64,000 bases of DNA, taken from contig NZ_JAMTCO010000008.1 in the NCBI RefSeq assembly GCF_024171925.1, positions 62,001 to 126,000 of the forward strand, written 5' to 3'. The position numbers and the translations under genes are program-made. This DNA is from Actinokineospora diospyrosa. Its GTDB lineage: Bacteria > Actinomycetota > Actinomycetes > Mycobacteriales > Pseudonocardiaceae. Below the pieces are notes generated by a model. The model did not search any database and was not told the DNA's origin. It worked only from the letters and a program-made list of their open reading frames with translations. Below, piece after piece: positions 1 to 7,748 of the stretch (within the stretch, counting starts at the first letter, position 1; every line of letters begins with the position of its first letter).

Positions 1-200
1 TTCGTGTGGTCGTTGGCGTAGTCCGATCCCATCGCGGCCGGGACCGGCTCGTCCAGGTGCGGTAGGGCGAAGTCGGCGAGGTCGACGACCTCGTAGGTGG
101 CGTCCCCGCGCTGGGTCGCCAGCTTGTGCACCCACTGCGCCACCGCCTCGCCCTTCCGGCCGGGGCGGGTGCTGCCGATGATGATGCCGATGCGCGTCAT
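1..200 (-). CDS. NADPH-dependent FMN reductase, 3' part outside window
   Basis: Partial gene: 66 N-terminal residues from an ATG at 200, running off the left edge. It opens with beta strand RIGIIIGS followed by GSTRPGRKG, the flavin-phosphate loop of the NADPH-dependent FMN reductase / flavodoxin-like family. Such enzymes reduce FMN or quinones in the cytoplasm. It is read away from an upstream palindrome (270-285) identical in half-sites to those between the MarR gene and the exporter, so all three are probably one MarR regulon. Whether it serves the polyketide pathway (quinone reduction) or drug stress cannot be told from the fragment. Confidence 0.8.
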   Translation of the reverse strand, partial: MTRIGIIIGSTRPGRKGEAVAQWVHKLATQRGDATYEVVDLADFALPHLDEPVPAAMGSDYANDHT

Positions 201-269
201 GTCGCCTTTCCTTCCAGGTGCCCTGCGGCCGCCGGAGTGTGTGGGATGGACCAACGATACCCAGCGGTT

Positions 270-285
270 CGTTGGGTGTCCAACG
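270..285. promoter_or_regulatory. MarR-type operator, copy 1
   Basis: Perfect inverted repeat CGTTGG-GTGT-CCAACG between the exporter stop and the FMN reductase start, with further half-sites at 251-256. The same half-sites occur at 1725-1740 and 1754-1767 beside the MarR gene. Inferred binding site of that regulator. Confidence 0.6.
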
Positions 286-294
286 ATAACCCGG

Positions 295-1701
295 TCAGCG
301 CGCCGCGGCGCGCTGCTCGCGGGTCAGCCAGACCGCCGCGGCCAGGGCCACCAGGGAGGCGCCGGTCAGCCACCAGAAGGTCTCGCGGAAGGCGGCCGGG
401 TCCGTGGCGCCGTCGGACAGGATCACCACGAACAGGGCGCTGCCCAGCGCGCCGCCGACCCGGGACAGGATGTTGACCTGGGCGCTGGCGTCGGGCAGCT
501 GCCGCTGGTCGACGCTGGCCAGCGCGGAGGACACCCCCGGCGAGCCCGCCAGCGCCATCCCGATCCCGCGCAGCACCTGCAGCACCTCGACCAGCACGAG
601 GTCGGGCCGGGCGGGCAGCAGCGCCATCGCCACGGTGGTCGCCACGGTGAGAACGAGGCCCGCCACGGTGACCACGCCGCCACCGAAGCGGTCGTTGAGC
701 CAGCCCGCCGCCGGGAAGGTGGCCGCCGCGCCGATGCTGAAGGCCATCAGCAGCAGGCCCACGTCCACGATGTCCGCACCGAGTTGGAGCTGGAAGTACA
801 GCGGCATCACGACCAGGCCGCCGAAGAGTGACGCGCCCGCGAAGAACACCTCCGCCGAGGCCGCGGCGAACCGGCGGTTGGCGACCAGCCGCAGGTCCAT
901 CAGCGGCTCCTCGCTGCGCAGCGAGCGCCACCCGAAAGCCCCCAGTGCCACCAGGCCGATGACCAGCGGGATCCACGCCCGCGGTCCGCTCGACGAGCCG
1001 GAGATCTCGGTGAGGGCGTAGACGGTCAGCGGCAGGCCGATGACCACCAGGCCGAGTGCGACCAGGTCGAGCCGCCCGGCCTCGCCGCGCTCGCCGCGGG
1101 GCAGGTGGCGCAGCGCCAGCAGGAGGCCCACCAGGCCGATCGGCAGGTTGATCAGGAACAGCCAGTGCCAGGACAGGTTCGCGATGAGCACCGCGCCGAG
1201 CACCGGCCCGAAGGCGGGCGCCAGGATCGAGGGCACGCTGGAGATGGCGATGACCCGCCCCATCCGGCCCTTGCCCGCGACCTGGCCCAGGATGGTCATC
1301 CCGGCCGGGATCAGCAGCCCGCCCGCCACGCCCTGGACCACCCGGCCCACGACCAGCCAGATGATGTCCGGCGCGACCGCGCAGAGCCCGGAGGCGACGG
1401 TGAACCCGGCCAGCGCCCATAGCCACAGCCTGCCCGCGCCGATCCGCTTGCTCAGCCAGCCGCACGCGGGCAGCGCCGCGGCCAGCGCGAGCAGGTAGCC
1501 GCTGTTGACCCACTGCGCGGTCGACAGCGGCGCGTCGAGCCTGCTGCCGATGGTGTCGAGCCCGACGTTGACCAGCGAGGTGTCCAGGCCCGCCATCAGC
1601 GAGCCGAACGCGAGCAGGAGCGCGGTGCGCCACACCGACGCGGGCACGGCGCCCCCGTCGTCGTGGTCCCGGGCGGTCTCGCCCTTCGTCGTGGTCGCCA
1701 T
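295..1701 (-). CDS. MFS drug exporter, DHA2 (EmrB/QacA) type
   Basis: 468-residue integral membrane transporter. After a short charged N-terminus it shows the family pattern LMAGLDTSLVNVGLDTI in the first helix and a run of hydrophobic helices, with KRIGAGRLW between helices 2 and 3. DHA2 proteins export drugs by proton antiport across the cytoplasmic membrane. An upstream start would add about 168 residues of non-membrane sequence that overlaps the MarR gene on the other strand. The ATG at 1701 leaves a 90-base divergent promoter region holding two MarR-type palindromes. Likely a MarR-controlled resistance or export pump for the neighbouring polyketide, though it could be a stand-alone efflux system. 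Confidence 0.85.
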   Translation of the reverse strand: MATTTKGETARDHDDGGAVPASVWRTALLLAFGSLMAGLDTSLVNVGLDTIGSRLDAPLSTAQWVNSGYLLALAAALPACGWLSKRIGAGRLWLWALAGFTVASGLCAVAPDIIWLVVGRVVQGVAGGLLIPAGMTILGQVAGKGRMGRVIAISSVPSILAPAFGPVLGAVLIANLSWHWLFLINLPIGLVGLLLALRHLPRGERGEAGRLDLVALGLVVIGLPLTVYALTEISGSSSGPRAWIPLVIGLVALGAFGWRSLRSEEPLMDLRLVANRRFAAASAEVFFAGASLFGGLVVMPLYFQLQLGADIVDVGLLLMAFSIGAAATFPAAGWLNDRFGGGVVTVAGLVLTVATTVAMALLPARPDLVLVEVLQVLRGIGMALAGSPGVSSALASVDQRQLPDASAQVNILSRVGGALGSALFVVILSDGATDPAAFRETFWWLTGASLVALAAAVWLTREQRAAAR

Positions 1702-1724
1702 GGTCTTCCCCTGTCCGTCCCTAT

Positions 1725-1740
1725 CGTTGGGCTTCCAACG
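1725..1740. promoter_or_regulatory. MarR-type operator, copy 2
   Basis: Perfect palindrome CGTTGG-GCTT-CCAACG 24 bases upstream of the exporter start, in the divergent exporter/marR promoter region. Same half-sites as copy 1. Confidence 0.6.
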
Positions 1741-1753
1741 GTACTCCCCCTGT

Positions 1754-1767
1754 GTTGGATGTCCAAC
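1754..1767. promoter_or_regulatory. MarR-type operator, copy 3
   Basis: Perfect palindrome GTTGGA-TG-TCCAAC, 25 bases upstream of the marR start. With copy 2 it could let the regulator repress itself and the divergent exporter at once. Confidence 0.6.
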
Positions 1768-1791
1768 GCAGGCCGGGCTACACTCGGCGAT

Positions 1792-2295
1792 ATGGACGAA
1801 CCGCTGCTGCAACCGGACGTCGACCCCCCGGTGCGCCTCTGGCGGCTGACCTCGTGGCTGCTGCACCAGGCCACCGCCAGGGCCAACCGGCTGGTGGTCG
1901 CGCACTTCGGCAGGCCGGGCGGGCGGATGCGCTACGCCATCCTGGCCGGGCTCGACCAGTTCGGGTCGCTGAGCCAGGCCGACCTGAGCCGCCGCCTCGG
2001 CATCGACCGCGGCGACGCGGTCGCGGGCCTCAACGACCTCGAACGCGACGGTCTGGCCAAGCGGGTGCCCGATCCCGCCGACTCCCGGCGCAACCTCGTG
2101 CACATCACCCCGACGGGCCGGGAGGCGCTCCTCGAGTTCGACGTCCTGGTCGACGCGGCGCAGGGCGAACTGCTGCGCGATCTGGCCCCGGCCGAGCGGG
2201 TGCAACTCAACTCACTGCTGCGCAGACTGGTGGAACGACCCGCCAACGCGCCCGCCCGCACCGGCGCCGCATCGCGAAAATCGGCCCGGGCCTGA
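1792..2295 (+). CDS. MarR-family transcriptional regulator
   Basis: 167 residues. Winged-helix core GSLSQADLSRRLGIDRGDA (recognition helix) followed by GLNDLERDGLAKRVPDPADSRRNLVHIT, the typical MarR wing with the D-x-R-R motif. N- and C-terminal helices would form the dimer. MarR proteins usually repress a divergent efflux gene until a phenolic or other ligand binds. Here the divergent gene is a DHA2 exporter and palindromic sites fill the intergenic region. The ATG at 1792 was chosen because an upstream extension would overlap the operator and exporter start. Ligand unknown; the aromatic polyketide is a reasonable guess. Confidence 0.88.
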   Translation: MDEPLLQPDVDPPVRLWRLTSWLLHQATARANRLVVAHFGRPGGRMRYAILAGLDQFGSLSQADLSRRLGIDRGDAVAGLNDLERDGLAKRVPDPADSRRNLVHITPTGREALLEFDVLVDAAQGELLRDLAPAERVQLNSLLRRLVERPANAPARTGAASRKSARA

Positions 2296-2323
2296 GCGCG
2301 GGCGGCCGAAATCCGCCGTCGTG

Positions 2324-2341
2324 ATAGCGCTCCGCTATTTT
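2324..2341 (+). terminator. Small hairpin plus T-run after marR
   Basis: ATAGCG-CTC-CGCTAT followed by TTT, 28 bases after the marR stop. Short but shaped like an intrinsic terminator. The rest of 2342-2587 holds no gene and presumably carries the promoter of the next regulator. Confidence 0.45.
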
Positions 2342-2587
2342 CGCCGCTAATCTCCGCCATTCGAGTGAAACCCAAGCCACTGACATTCTTGGGAGTCCGG
2401 GAATTGCCGGTCGCCGATGTGTGTTGCGGTTGTCACAAACCGCGGTGACCATTCTGTGGACCAGTCGGCCAGTCGGGTCGATGTGCTGTAGAAAAGGAAG
2501 ACGTAGGCGGCCGTGAATCGTGGGTCGGACCGGGCAATTGGGACATATGGGCCCGGTGGAGCCATTCTCATTCTCCTGGGGGAGTAG

Positions 2588-3256
2588 ATGTTGCGTGTCC
2601 TGTTCGTGTCAGGCGACTCCGAGCGCGTGGACCGGATCGGGACGGAGTTACGCGGCCGGGGTTTCGACCTCACCCGCGTCGCCACCGGGGCCGCGGCGAT
2701 CGGCAGCCGCGCCGAGGCCGACGTGGTCCTGCTCAACCTCGACCTGCCCGACCTGGACGGGATCGAGGTGTGCAGGCGGATCCGGTCGGGCACCGTGGTG
2801 CCGATGATCGGCATGATCGCCGAGAGCAGCCCGCTGGAGCGGGTGCTTGCGCTGCGCGCGGGCCTGGACGTCTGCCTGAGCAAGCCGTGCGGCACACCCG
2901 AGATCATCGCCCGCATCAACACGGTCACCCGGCGCACCAGGGCCCGCTGCGTGGGCGGGCGCGCGCTGCGCTACGGGGCCCTGGAGATCGACGTGCCCGC
3001 GCGCGAGGTGCGCCTGCGCGGCACCGCGATCCGGTTGACCCGCAAGGAGTTCGACCTGCTGCACCTGCTCGCCTCGCGGCCGGGGGTGACCTTCGACCGG
3101 AGGCAAATCCTGGCCGAGGTGTGGGACGACGACAACGCCTGGATGCGCCGCAGCCGCACGATCGACACCCACGTCAACAGCATCCGCCGCAAGCTGGGCG
3201 GGCTCGCCGCGATCAGCACTCAGCGCGGCGTCGGGTTCCGGTTCTCCGCCACGTGA
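2588..3256 (+). CDS. Atypical OmpR-type response regulator (acceptor Asp replaced by Asn)
   Basis: 222 residues, ATG after a GGGGGAG ribosome site. Receiver-like domain at 1-120, then an OmpR/PhoB winged helix at about 128-222 with RLTRKEFDLLHLL and DTHVNSIRRKLG. The acceptor position reads LLNLDLPDLDG, so Asn50 sits where Asp is expected. The N-terminal acidic pair is VSGD and the switch Thr is also changed, while the Lys of SKP remains. Regulators of this kind in antibiotic clusters (JadR1 class) act without phosphorylation and can bind pathway products. It converges with the next regulator, 3 bases between stops. No sensor kinase is nearby. Probable pathway activator or repressor. Confidence 0.85.
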   Translation: MLRVLFVSGDSERVDRIGTELRGRGFDLTRVATGAAAIGSRAEADVVLLNLDLPDLDGIEVCRRIRSGTVVPMIGMIAESSPLERVLALRAGLDVCLSKPCGTPEIIARINTVTRRTRARCVGGRALRYGALEIDVPAREVRLRGTAIRLTRKEFDLLHLLASRPGVTFDRRQILAEVWDDDNAWMRRSRTIDTHVNSIRRKLGGLAAISTQRGVGFRFSAT

Positions 3257-3259
3257 GGC

Positions 3260-3973
3260 TCAGGGGCCTACCTCGTCCGGGCTGCCGATCCGCAGCCCGT
3301 AGCCCTTCACCGTCACGCACACCCAGCGGCCGACCTTGCGCCGCAGGCTGCTCACGTGCGTGTCCAGGCTCCGCCCGACGACCGCGGAGTCCTCGCCCCA
3401 GACGGTTTCCAGGATCTCCGCCCGGTCCACCACCGCGCCCGCCCGGCCCGCCAGCAACCGCAGCAGGTCGAACTCCTTGCGGGTGAGGTGGATGGGCTCG
3501 CCGGAGAGCCGGACCTCGCGGGTGCCCGCGTCGATGCGCAGCGGCCCGTGCACGACGAGCGCCACCTCGGCGCTCCACGGCTGGACCCAGCGCAGCACCG
3601 CGTCGACGCGGGCCATCGTCTCGGCTGGACCGCACTCCCAGAACAGGTGGTCGTCGCAGCCCGCGGCCAGCACCCGCAGCCGCTCGGGCTCGGTGTCGCG
3701 TCCCGACACCGCGACCAGCGCGATGTCGCGCTGGTCGCGCAGGTCCCGGCACAGTTGCAGCGACTCGTCGCCGTCGTCGATCTCGACCAGGACCAGATCC
3801 CGGTCGACGCAGCGCATGGCCCGCTCGTCGGTGTCCGCGACGAGCACGTCGTGGCCGTGCCTGCGCAGCAGTCGGCGCAGCCACTCGGCCCGGTCCGGGT
3901 GGAACCGCGCGAGCATCGAGCGGACCACCCCGTCGGGCACCATGCCTGCCGGTGCTGTGTCGTGCAGTTCCAT
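3260..3973 (-). CDS. Atypical OmpR-type response regulator (acceptor position Glu)
   Basis: 237 residues. Degenerate receiver-like domain at 25-140, OmpR winged helix at about 150-232 (HLTRKEFDLLRLLAG, SLDTHVSSLRRKVG). The acceptor site reads LVLVEIDDG, with Glu64 in place of Asp, and the conserved Lys is lost (DDHLFWECG). Phosphotransfer control is therefore unlikely; the Glu may mimic the phosphorylated state or the domain may bind a small molecule. It lies 114 bases downstream of the carboxylase epsilon gene on the same strand, so it may end the polyketide operon. It faces a second atypical regulator tail to tail. Confidence 0.85.
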   Translation of the reverse strand: MELHDTAPAGMVPDGVVRSMLARFHPDRAEWLRRLLRRHGHDVLVADTDERAMRCVDRDLVLVEIDDGDESLQLCRDLRDQRDIALVAVSGRDTEPERLRVLAAGCDDHLFWECGPAETMARVDAVLRWVQPWSAEVALVVHGPLRIDAGTREVRLSGEPIHLTRKEFDLLRLLAGRAGAVVDRAEILETVWGEDSAVVGRSLDTHVSSLRRKVGRWVCVTVKGYGLRIGSPDEVGP

Positions 3974-4087
3974 GAGAACCCCCAGGACTTCGAGGACCCG
4001 GCCGCCCGGTCCCGTCGAAGACCATCACCTCCCGTGCACGCGACGCTACCGCACCCACCGCACCTGCCGGTCCGCGCCGTGACGGGC

Positions 4088-4282
4088 TCAGCGATCCCCG
4101 CGCCAGCCGCGGGGATCGGTGTAGCCGGTCCTGAGCCACGGCGCGGGCACCGCGGCCGCCGCGCGAGTGTCCGTTTCGCACTGGTGCTCGAGCGCGAGTA
4201 GAACAGCGGTCAACGCCGCGAGTTCGGCGTCGTCCGGCTCTCCGTTGAGCACCGTGAACAGCGGTGGGCCCTGGTCGCTCAT
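4088..4282 (-). CDS. Acyl-CoA carboxylase epsilon subunit
   Basis: 64 residues, too small to stand out but well supported. It starts at an ATG overlapping the stop of the carboxyltransferase gene (ATGA). The pattern FTVLNGEPDDAELAALTAVL near the N-terminus and WLRTGYTDPRGW at the C-terminus is typical of actinobacterial acyl-CoA carboxylase epsilon subunits. These bind the beta subunit and stabilise or stimulate the holoenzyme. Its presence makes the adjacent beta subunit a dedicated malonyl-CoA supplier for the polyketide synthase; the biotinylated alpha subunit must come from elsewhere in the genome. Confidence 0.8.
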   Translation of the reverse strand: MSDQGPPLFTVLNGEPDDAELAALTAVLLALEHQCETDTRAAAAVPAPWLRTGYTDPRGWRGDR

Positions 4283-5823
4283 TGGGGCGGGTTCCCGTGC
4301 TTGCGCAGGGGTGATCCCAGGTCCTTGCGGCTGAGCATCCGCAGGCAGCGCACGATCACCGCCCGGGTCTCGCCCGGGTCGATCACCTCGTCGACGAGTC
4401 CGCGTTCGGCGGAGTAGTAGGGGTGCATGAGCTCGGTGCGGTACTCCTTGATCCGCTGCGTGCGGACCGCGACCGGGTCGTCGGCGGCGGCGATCTCGCG
4501 TCGGAAGATGACGTTGGCCGCTCCCTCGGCGCCCATCACCGCGATCTCGTTGGTGGGCCAGGCCAGCGACACGTCCGAGCCGATCGAGCTGGAGTCCATG
4601 ACGATGTACGCGCCGCCGTAGGCCTTGCGCAGCACCACGGAAACCCTTGGTACCGTGGCGTTGCAGTAGGCGTAGAGCAGTTTCGCGCCATGTCGGATGA
4701 TCCCGCTGTGCTCCTGGTCCACGCCGGGCAGGAAACCCGGCACGTCTACCAGGGTCACCAGCGCGATGTTGAAGGCGTCGCAGAACTGCACGAAGCGGGC
4801 GGCCTTCTCGCTCGAGTGGATGTCGAGCACGCCTGCCAGCGACTGCGGCTGGTTGGCCACCACGCCCACGGTCTGACCGCCCATCCTGGCCAGCACGCAG
4901 ACGATGTTGCCCGCCCAGGCCGGGCTCACCTCGAAGCAGTCGCCGTCGTCGACGATCTCGGCGATCACCTCGCGCACGTCGTAGGGCCGGTTGCCGTCCG
5001 CGGGCACCACCTGCCGCAGCACGTCGGTGCGCCGGTCGACCGGGTCGTCGACGACGGCGGTGGCGGGCAGTTCGCGGTTGTTCTGGGGGAGCAGCGAGAG
5101 CAGGTACCGCACGTCCTCCAAGCAGGTCGGCTCGTCGTCGTAGGCGAAGTGCGCCACACCGGAGGTGCCCGCGTGCACGTCCGCGCCACCGAGGCCGTCG
5201 TGCGTGGTCTGCTCGCCGGTCACCGAGGCGATCACGTCCGGGCCGGTGATGAACATCTGCGAGATGTCGCGCACCATGAACACGAAGTCGGTCAGCGCGG
5301 GGGAGTAGGCCGCGCCGCCCGCGCACGGGCCGAGCATGACGCTGATCTGCGGGATCACCCCGGACGCCTTGGTGTTGCGGCTGAAGATGCCGCCGTAGCC
5401 CGCGAGCGCGGTGACGCCCTCCTGGATGCGCGCGCCAGCGCCGTCGTTGAGCGAGACCAGCGGGGCGCCCGCGGCGATCGCGCGGTCCATCAGCTTGTGG
5501 ATCTTCTGCGCGTGCGCCTCGCCGAGCGCGCCGCCGAAGACCCGGAAGTCGTGCGCGTACACGAACACCGTGCGCCCGTGGACCGTTCCCCAGCCGGTGA
5601 TGACGCCGTCGCCGTAGGGCCTGCGGTCCGCCATGCCGAACCCGACGGCCCGGTGCCTGCGCAGCTGTTCCACCTCTTGGAACGAATCGGGGTCGAGCAG
5701 CAGGTCGATGCGCTCGCGCGCGGTCAGCTTCCCCTTGGCGTGCTGGCGTTCGGTCGCCCGGCGGTCCGGGCCGTCCAGGGCGGTGGCGCGCCTGGCCCGC
5801 AGTTCGTCAAGGCAGTCTTCCAT
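4279..5823 (-). CDS. Acyl-CoA carboxylase carboxyltransferase (beta) subunit
   Basis: 514 residues, full family length. N- and C-terminal crotonase-like carboxyltransferase halves are both present, with GGALGEAHAQKIHKLMD, LNDGAGARIQEGV and GPCAGGAAYSPALTDF in the first half and DVPGFLPGVDQE and LRKAYGGAYIVM in the second. It transfers carboxylate from carboxybiotin to acetyl- or propionyl-CoA in the cytoplasm. In type II polyketide clusters it boosts malonyl-CoA for the extender units. It overlaps the upstream exporter by 17 bases and the epsilon gene by 4, so it is part of the long minus-strand operon. Substrate choice (acetyl versus propionyl) is not settled by the sequence. Confidence 0.93.
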   Translation of the reverse strand: MEDCLDELRARRATALDGPDRRATERQHAKGKLTARERIDLLLDPDSFQEVEQLRRHRAVGFGMADRRPYGDGVITGWGTVHGRTVFVYAHDFRVFGGALGEAHAQKIHKLMDRAIAAGAPLVSLNDGAGARIQEGVTALAGYGGIFSRNTKASGVIPQISVMLGPCAGGAAYSPALTDFVFMVRDISQMFITGPDVIASVTGEQTTHDGLGGADVHAGTSGVAHFAYDDEPTCLEDVRYLLSLLPQNNRELPATAVVDDPVDRRTDVLRQVVPADGNRPYDVREVIAEIVDDGDCFEVSPAWAGNIVCVLARMGGQTVGVVANQPQSLAGVLDIHSSEKAARFVQFCDAFNIALVTLVDVPGFLPGVDQEHSGIIRHGAKLLYAYCNATVPRVSVVLRKAYGGAYIVMDSSSIGSDVSLAWPTNEIAVMGAEGAANVIFRREIAAADDPVAVRTQRIKEYRTELMHPYYSAERGLVDEVIDPGETRAVIVRCLRMLSRKDLGSPLRKHGNPPQ

Positions 5824-6979
5824 CGTGGGCCTCCGTGGTCGGGTGGGGCGGTGTGGCCAAACCGGTGAGCGCGACCGCCAGCGCGAGCACTCCCGCGCCC
5901 GCGACGATCGGCAGCGCGGTGGCGGTGGCGGCGGTCACCGTCAGCAGCAGCACGGCGCCGCACTGCACGCAGCACTGGTAGAACGCGACCGCCCGGCCGG
6001 TGTCGGCGGCGGGTACACCGTCGACCGCCTGGGTGTTCAGCGCGGCGAAGGAGAGCGTGAAACCGGCGCCCACGAGCAGGAGCGTCGGCAGCACACCGCT
6101 CAGGTAGGACTCGGGTGTGGTCAGTCGCAGCAGGTAGCCCGCGCTCGCGCAGGCCGCGCCCGCCGCGATCAGCCGGGGGGCGCCGAAGCGGCCCACCAGG
6201 TCCGCGCCGAACAGCGACGAGCAGGCCAACGGCACGCACGCGGGGAGCAGGGCGAGCGCTGTTCGCCAAGGCGCCCAACCGAAGGCGGTGTGCGTGGTGA
6301 ACGTCGTCAGGACCAGCAGGGCCAGGTAGGACCCGTTGAGCAGGGCCGCGCCGATGGCCGCTCGGACCTGGGGAGCCCGGTGCGGCAGCCGGTCCACGGT
6401 GGTCCCGCGTCCGGCTCCGAGGGTGTCGTGGGGCAGCACCCGGGTGGCGAGCACGGCCAAGACCAGCGCGACCGGCGCCGGGAACACCAGCACCCACCGC
6501 CAGTGCGCGAGTGCCAACGCGCCGGAGAGCAGCAGACCCGCGGTGAACCCACCCGCGCCGAACAGCGAGTACACCGCCACCGCGCGCCTGCGGGCGGCGC
6601 CCGCCGGGAAGGTGGTGGCGATGATCGCCAGCCCGGCGGGCGCTGTGAGCGCGGCACCCATGCCCTGCGCCACCCGGGTCGCCACGAGCCAGCCGGTGTC
6701 CTCGACCAGACCCGCGGCGACCGAGGCGACGGCGAAACCGGCCAGCGCGGCGAGGTAGGTCCGCCGCCTGCCGAGGCGGGCGACCAGGCGCCCACCCACG
6801 GCCAGCAGCAGGGCGAACCCGGCCGCGAAACCGCTCATCAGCCAGTGCGCGGTGCCCCGGTCGGCCTCGGCCGAGGGCAGCACCGGCAGCACGATCGAGA
6901 CCTCGAGCGCGTCGAGGAGCATGGCCCCGGCCAGGACCGCGAGCAGGGTCCGGGGCGCGGCGGCGGTGTCGGGGCGCAC
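5807..6979 (-). CDS. MFS exporter of the polyketide operon
   Basis: About 390 residues with some twelve hydrophobic helices. The first reads LLAVLAGAMLLDALEVSIVL, then GRLVARLGRRRTYL marks the helix 2-3 loop. The preferred start is GTG at 6979, five bases beyond the stop of the upstream SDR domain; an ATG at 7048 would overlap that gene by about 65 bases and add a low-complexity leader. It overlaps the carboxylase gene by 17 bases. Its place inside the biosynthetic operon makes it the likely exporter of the aromatic polyketide. The DHA2 pump at 295-1701 would then be a second, MarR-controlled route. Confidence 0.85.
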   Translation of the reverse strand: MRPDTAAAPRTLLAVLAGAMLLDALEVSIVLPVLPSAEADRGTAHWLMSGFAAGFALLLAVGGRLVARLGRRRTYLAALAGFAVASVAAGLVEDTGWLVATRVAQGMGAALTAPAGLAIIATTFPAGAARRRAVAVYSLFGAGGFTAGLLLSGALALAHWRWVLVFPAPVALVLAVLATRVLPHDTLGAGRGTTVDRLPHRAPQVRAAIGAALLNGSYLALLVLTTFTTHTAFGWAPWRTALALLPACVPLACSSLFGADLVGRFGAPRLIAAGAACASAGYLLRLTTPESYLSGVLPTLLLVGAGFTLSFAALNTQAVDGVPAADTGRAVAFYQCCVQCGAVLLLTVTAATATALPIVAGAGVLALAVALTGLATPPHPTTEAHDGRLP

Positions 6980-6983
6980 GGGC

Positions 6984-7748
6984 TCAGCCGCCGAGCAGCG
7001 TGCCGCCACTGGCGTCGATGTAGGAGCCGGTGATCCAGCGCGCGTCATCGCCCGCCAGGAACGCCACGGCGGCGGCGATGTCGGAGGTGTCGCCGACCCG
7101 GTTGAACACCGACATCTTCGCCATCTGCTCGACCACCTCCGGCATGTTGAACACCGGGGTGCCGTTGTTGGTGATGCCGGGGCCGACGCTGTTCACGGTG
7201 ATGCCGCGCGGTCCCAAGTGCTTGGCGAAGTGCAGGGTCAGCTGGTCGATCGCGCCCTTGGTCATCGCGTAAGCGATCTCCTGCGGGTTGGCGAACCGGG
7301 TCAGTCCGGAGGAGATGTTGATGATCCGGCCGCCGTTGGGCATGAGACCGATCGCCCGCTGCACGATGAAGAACGGCGCCTTCGCGTTGACCGCGTAGAG
7401 CTGGTCGAACTGCTCCGCGACGATGTCCTCCGGCGCCACCCCGCCCATGACGCCCGCGTTGTTGACCACGATGTTCAGCTCGGTGGACCCGGTCCGTTCC
7501 TTGAGCCCGTGCTCCAGACCGAGGAACAGCTCGTGCACGTCGCCGGGGATGCCGAGTTCGGCGCGCACCGGGAAGGCGCTGCCGCCGTCGCCCTCGATGG
7601 CCGCCACCACCTCCTCGGCCGCGGCCGGGTCGTGCCCGTAGTGCACCGCGACGAGCGCGCCCTCGCGCGCCAGCCGGATCGCGGTGGCCTTGCCGATGCC
7701 GCGGCTGGCCCCGGTGACCAACGCCGTCTTGCCGCTCAGGGTGCCCAT
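6984..7748 (-). CDS. Separately translated SDR domain (internal start in the fusion)
   Basis: The ATG at 7748 is preceded, six bases upstream, by a perfect AGGAGG on the minus strand (7755-7760), inside the open reading frame of the fusion. Initiation there gives a complete 254-residue SDR beginning MGTLSGKTALVTGASRGIG. In the gaudimycin PgaM gene the free reductase is made from an internal start and is needed to form the active complex. The sequence here predicts the same dual expression, although translation from this site has not been shown. Confidence 0.75.
   Translation of the reverse strand: MGTLSGKTALVTGASRGIGKATAIRLAREGALVAVHYGHDPAAAEEVVAAIEGDGGSAFPVRAELGIPGDVHELFLGLEHGLKERTGSTELNIVVNNAGVMGGVAPEDIVAEQFDQLYAVNAKAPFFIVQRAIGLMPNGGRIINISSGLTRFANPQEIAYAMTKGAIDQLTLHFAKHLGPRGITVNSVGPGITNNGTPVFNMPEVVEQMAKMSVFNRVGDTSDIAAAVAFLAGDDARWITGSYIDASGGTLLGG

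Noticed and set aside
1702..2205. Long N-terminal extension of the exporter frame (open to 2205)
   Set aside because: It lies fully opposite the MarR gene and its operators, is not membrane-like, and the ATG at 1701 matches the family start.
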